Assembly (NCBI GenBank): GCA_027016475.1
Contig: JALUTL010000350.1
Location: 1 to 8,502 of the forward strand
Source of the DNA: Candidatus Heimdallarchaeota archaeon
Lineage (GTDB): Archaea > Asgardarchaeota > Heimdallarchaeia > Heimdallarchaeales > Kariarchaeaceae
Direction: 5' to 3'
DNA: 8,502 nucleotides
The notes beneath the pieces are model-generated. The model saw only the letters and a program-made list of their open reading frames with translations. It had not been told where the DNA came from and made no database searches. A program made the position numbers and the translations under genes. Shown one piece after another: positions 6,312 to 8,502 of the stretch. Positions within the stretch are counted from its first letter, which is position 1. Each line of letters starts with the position of its first letter.

Positions 6312-6326
6312 TTTGGAAATTCCAAA
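6312..6326. promoter_or_regulatory. Perfect 15-bp palindrome TTTGGAA-A-TTCCAAA, operator candidate
   Basis: Two perfect seven-base half-sites around a single A lie between the TATA-like box (6297-6304) and the predicted start near 6327. A dimeric repressor bound here would block polymerase. It may instead be a chance palindrome. Confidence 0.45.
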
Positions 6327-6356
6327 CATTCAAAAGATGTACGACAATTTGGTCTT

Positions 6357-7721
6357 ATGCCAACTGATGAACTAGATGTCATTGTTGTAGGTGCTGGTCC
6401 TGCCGGAAGCGCGGCCGCAATGGCGACAGCAAAGAAAGGCCTGAAAACGCTTGTCATCGATCGAAAGCCACGAGAGCTGATTGGTGACAAGGTATGCGGC
6501 GATGCACTTTCACCTGAATATCCCAAAATAGCGAATGAATGGATTGGATTTCCAGAACCATCACCGGAAGATGGGACACTGCTCGAGTATTGTGATGAAG
6601 CAGTCCTGATCGGCAAGCACCCATCTACCAGAATTAAGATTGGCTCAAAGACATCGACGGTTGACCGATTGAAGTATGGCCAAAAAATAATCAATGAGCT
6701 TGTCAAGCTTGAAAATGTTACATTGTTGCCAGCTACAAGAATTGTGGAAACAATAGTCGAGGAAAATTACTTAAAGGGAATTAAATGCTACAACAAGGAA
6801 AAAGGGACATTCGAGGTAAGAGCAAAAATCACGATCGACGCATCTGGTTCTCAAGGAGCAGTAAGAGCACGATTGCCCGATTGGATGTGCACCAAATTTC
6901 CCAAAAGAATACCCAAACATCAAATGATAGCAGCCTATCGAGACATCATTCGTACTCATTCACCTCATCAGTTTCAAAAGGCAATTTACCTGACCTATGA
7001 ACCAGAAATAGAGGAGGTCATGCCGGGGTATTATTGGTTTTTTAGCAGAGGATCCAAGGAACTAAACATTGGGCTAGGATATATGCTGTATGAACGCAAT
7101 GTCGGTAAAAACATCAGAGAGATCAACGACAAGGTGCGAACTAGATATTTCGATGGGGAAGTTGAAATTCTTCAAAGCCAAGGACATCAGATACCAGCCC
7201 GGTTACCTCTCCCCTCTCTTGTTCACAACGGGTTTATGACAGCAGGAGATGCGGGGGCGCTTGCCAACCCGTTGAATGGTGAAGGACATGGGCCAGCTAT
7301 CTTGAGCGGAGTAAAGGCTGGACTCTATGCCGCCGAGGCAATCAAAAACAATAATTGGTCTGAAAAAGGGTTGTGGGAATACAATAGGTGGATTGCACAC
7401 ACCTATGGAGTAGAATTCAGTTGGGGAATTGCTTTCGTAAAATTCTATGTAAAGCATGGCATGGATGTGTTTGATTGGGTACTTAGGAAAAATATTATCG
7501 AGGAGGATGACATCCTGACAATGATCAACGAGCCTGACAAGCCCATTAGTTTAGTCAAGAGAGCCATTCGAGGCATAAGCCGACCCAAAATATTATTTGA
7601 TCTGAGAAAGACCCTAACACACGCAAAAGAAATCCAACACCATATGAAAAATTATCCTGATCCGGAGAATTTCGAGGTATGGGCAGAAAAATTGCAGCAG
7701 CTTGAAGACAAACCCCTTTGA
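6357..7721 (+). CDS. Geranylgeranyl reductase family flavoprotein (likely archaeal lipid saturase)
   Basis: A 454-residue FAD protein of the geranylgeranyl reductase / p-hydroxybenzoate hydroxylase superfamily. Motifs: dinucleotide fold VVGAGPAGSAA (10-20) with Asp 35 ending strand 2; KVCGDALSP (45-53), whose Cys 47 matches the conserved KxCG cysteine of archaeal reductases; DASGSQG (161-167); PGYYWFFS (223-230), the YxWxFP-like lipid-pocket motif; GDAGALANPLNGEGHGPAILSG (297-318), contacting FAD. Archaeal members reduce the double bonds of digeranylgeranylglycerophospholipids or of polyprenol chains at the inner membrane face, so this one probably saturates ether-lipid chains; archaea often carry several paralogues with different substrates, so the substrate is inferred. 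The C-terminal part (about 330-454) is helical and less recognisable. ATG 6357 is the only usable start in the open frame, which begins after a TGA at 6276. It is divergent from the membrane-protein gene. Confidence 0.9.
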   Translation: MPTDELDVIVVGAGPAGSAAAMATAKKGLKTLVIDRKPRELIGDKVCGDALSPEYPKIANEWIGFPEPSPEDGTLLEYCDEAVLIGKHPSTRIKIGSKTSTVDRLKYGQKIINELVKLENVTLLPATRIVETIVEENYLKGIKCYNKEKGTFEVRAKITIDASGSQGAVRARLPDWMCTKFPKRIPKHQMIAAYRDIIRTHSPHQFQKAIYLTYEPEIEEVMPGYYWFFSRGSKELNIGLGYMLYERNVGKNIREINDKVRTRYFDGEVEILQSQGHQIPARLPLPSLVHNGFMTAGDAGALANPLNGEGHGPAILSGVKAGLYAAEAIKNNNWSEKGLWEYNRWIAHTYGVEFSWGIAFVKFYVKHGMDVFDWVLRKNIIEEDDILTMINEPDKPISLVKRAIRGISRPKILFDLRKTLTHAKEIQHHMKNYPDPENFEVWAEKLQQLEDKPL

Positions 7722-7768
7722 CCATCTCAATGGTCGGCAATTTGAGTTCATCTTGTTCTCCCTTTTTT
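7720..7768 (+). terminator. Hairpin overlapping the stop codon plus downstream T6 run
   Basis: GACCAT (7720-7725) and ATGGTC (7730-7735) form a perfect six-base stem with a CTCA loop, starting inside the TGA stop. A pyrimidine-rich stretch with TTTTTT at 7763-7768 follows. The T run is the likelier archaeal termination signal; the hairpin may protect the 3' end. Confidence 0.5.
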
Positions 7769-7797
7769 GACTCCTACATCCACATTATCCCAAAAGC

Positions 7798-7805
7798 TTT
7801 ATTTT
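7798..7805 (+). promoter_or_regulatory. TATA-like box TTTATTTT of the coiled-coil gene
   Basis: TTTATTTT preceded by an A-rich CAAAAG element (BRE-like) would start transcription near 7828, a leader of about seven bases before ATG 7835. No Shine-Dalgarno motif at usable spacing is present. Confidence 0.4.
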
Positions 7806-7834
7806 GGAGAAAGTGCCCTCTCTTTTTGAAGGCC

Positions 7835-8502
7835 ATGTTTGGTAGAAAAAAGAAAACATTAGATGATCTGTATCCTGACCATGAACCATACAATCAAATT
7901 GAAGTTCTGAAGCGTGTTACCTATGTGGATAATACAGCTGGTGTTGAACACAAGGAATTGGAAAATTTAGTTGACGAATATTGGGACTTGGTTCACCCGC
8001 TGTTGCAGGATTTCATGAATTCATATGCAAAAGCGTATGAAAAACTTGCAGAAGAGTACAACAACCTCAAGAACAAGGTGGACAGTGCCAGAAGAGCACT
8101 GAGCCTAGAACAGCAAAACGTGATGGAATTGAGCGATGAGATACGGGAACTCAAAAAGGCTCTTGCTAATGAGGCAACCATCAGAAAGGATCTAGAAGAA
8201 AGGCTCAAAGACGAAAGATCTGCCATGGAGGCCCATTTTGCCCAAGAAAAACGGGCATTGGAGCTGATCGCCCAAGCAAAATTCCCCGAAGGAACAAACA
8301 TAGAAACAATAATTCAAGAAATTTCTCAAAACGTCGGCTCAACTGAAGAAGTTGAACGACTCAAAAGAAGAGTCAAGGAACTTGAAGAAAAAATCAAGGA
8401 AGAGCGCGAAGAAAATGCGAGGATTCAAGCCGAACTCTCAACGTCATTTATGGAGAAAATAACTAAGGCAGATGAAATGATAAGAACTTTAAAGGAGAGG
8501 TT
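7835..8502 (+). CDS. Long coiled-coil protein, N-terminal part, unknown function
   Basis: Open from ATG 7835 to the right edge with no stop: 222 complete codons, so the C-terminus is missing. The protein begins with a basic MFGRKKK, then a short non-coiled part (about 8-50, with DNTAGVEHKELENLVDEYWDLV). Heptad-like, Glu/Lys/Arg-rich sequence follows: roughly 60-147 (YAKAYEKLAEEYNNLKNKV, LSDEIRELKKAL, LEERLKDER) and, after a break at about 148-170 (AKFPEGTNIETII), again 173-222 (VERLKRRVKELEEKIKEEREE). No Walker motif is seen, so an SMC/Rad50-type ATPase is not supported. It may be a structural, scaffold or tethering protein, but no family is recognised. The biased composition argues it is real and not a chance frame; the opposite-strand frame at 7993-8301 is its shadow. 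It follows the lipid-reductase gene after a terminator and has its own TATA-like box. Confidence 0.8.
   Translation, partial: MFGRKKKTLDDLYPDHEPYNQIEVLKRVTYVDNTAGVEHKELENLVDEYWDLVHPLLQDFMNSYAKAYEKLAEEYNNLKNKVDSARRALSLEQQNVMELSDEIRELKKALANEATIRKDLEERLKDERSAMEAHFAQEKRALELIAQAKFPEGTNIETIIQEISQNVGSTEEVERLKRRVKELEEKIKEEREENARIQAELSTSFMEKITKADEMIRTLKER

Noticed and set aside
6299..6706. Minus-strand open frame of 135 codons over the start of the reductase gene
   Set aside because: It covers the reductase's FAD-binding motif in antisense and is Ser/Pro-rich without motifs.
7835..8502. SMC or Rad50-type ATPase
   Set aside because: The N-terminal region has no Walker A or other ATPase motif, and the protein begins almost directly with coiled coil.
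1..8502. CRISPR array, insertion sequence, defence or viral genes, tRNA or rRNA
   Set aside because: No regularly spaced repeats, terminal inverted repeats with a transposase, nuclease or effector motifs, or RNA-gene structures were found; gaps between genes are all under 200 bases.

Overview
The window looks archaeal. It encodes a membrane-anchored LonB protease, a geranylgeranyl reductase family flavoprotein (archaeal ether-lipid saturation) and an AsnRS-like protein of the archaeal asparagine-synthetase type. Several genes have a TATA-like box 26-40 bp before the start codon and no Shine-Dalgarno motif, while two other starts do have one (AGGTGA, AGGAGA). By eye the GC content is moderate, roughly 40-45%. 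I cannot name the lineage; a mesophilic archaeon, possibly Asgard-like, is only an impression. There is no sign of a mobile element, CRISPR array, rRNA or tRNA.

Layout. (1) 2-1978, plus strand: the 3' part of a class II synthetase-like gene (its 5' end lies outside the window) followed directly by an FMN-dependent glutamate-synthase-like gene, a tight two-gene unit probably concerned with amino-acid nitrogen. (2) 1979-2863: a convergent boundary with a hairpin, then two small minus-strand genes, an 83-residue zinc-ribbon protein and a 109-residue acidic protein. The 180-bp gap between them holds a likely promoter, an operator-like dyad, a repeated 12-mer and leader sequences able to form competing stems. 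(3) 2864-6192, minus strand: LonB protease with all catalytic residues, preceded by a six-segment membrane protein of unknown family with a charged cytoplasmic tail. (4) 6193-8502, plus strand: a divergent promoter region, the geranylgeranyl reductase family gene with a 15-bp palindrome beside its TATA box, a hairpin terminator, and the first 222 codons of a coiled-coil protein that runs off the right edge.

Apart from the first pair, the genes seem to be expressed singly. LonB and the lipid reductase are membrane-maintenance functions, but nothing in the sequence ties them together. No complete new defence or mobile system is visible. The points most worth a second look are the synthetase-like/FMN-enzyme pair (the FMN enzyme lacks the iron-sulfur cysteines of glutamate synthase), the structured leader of the zinc-ribbon gene, the palindrome at the lipid-reductase promoter, and the uncharacterised membrane and coiled-coil proteins.
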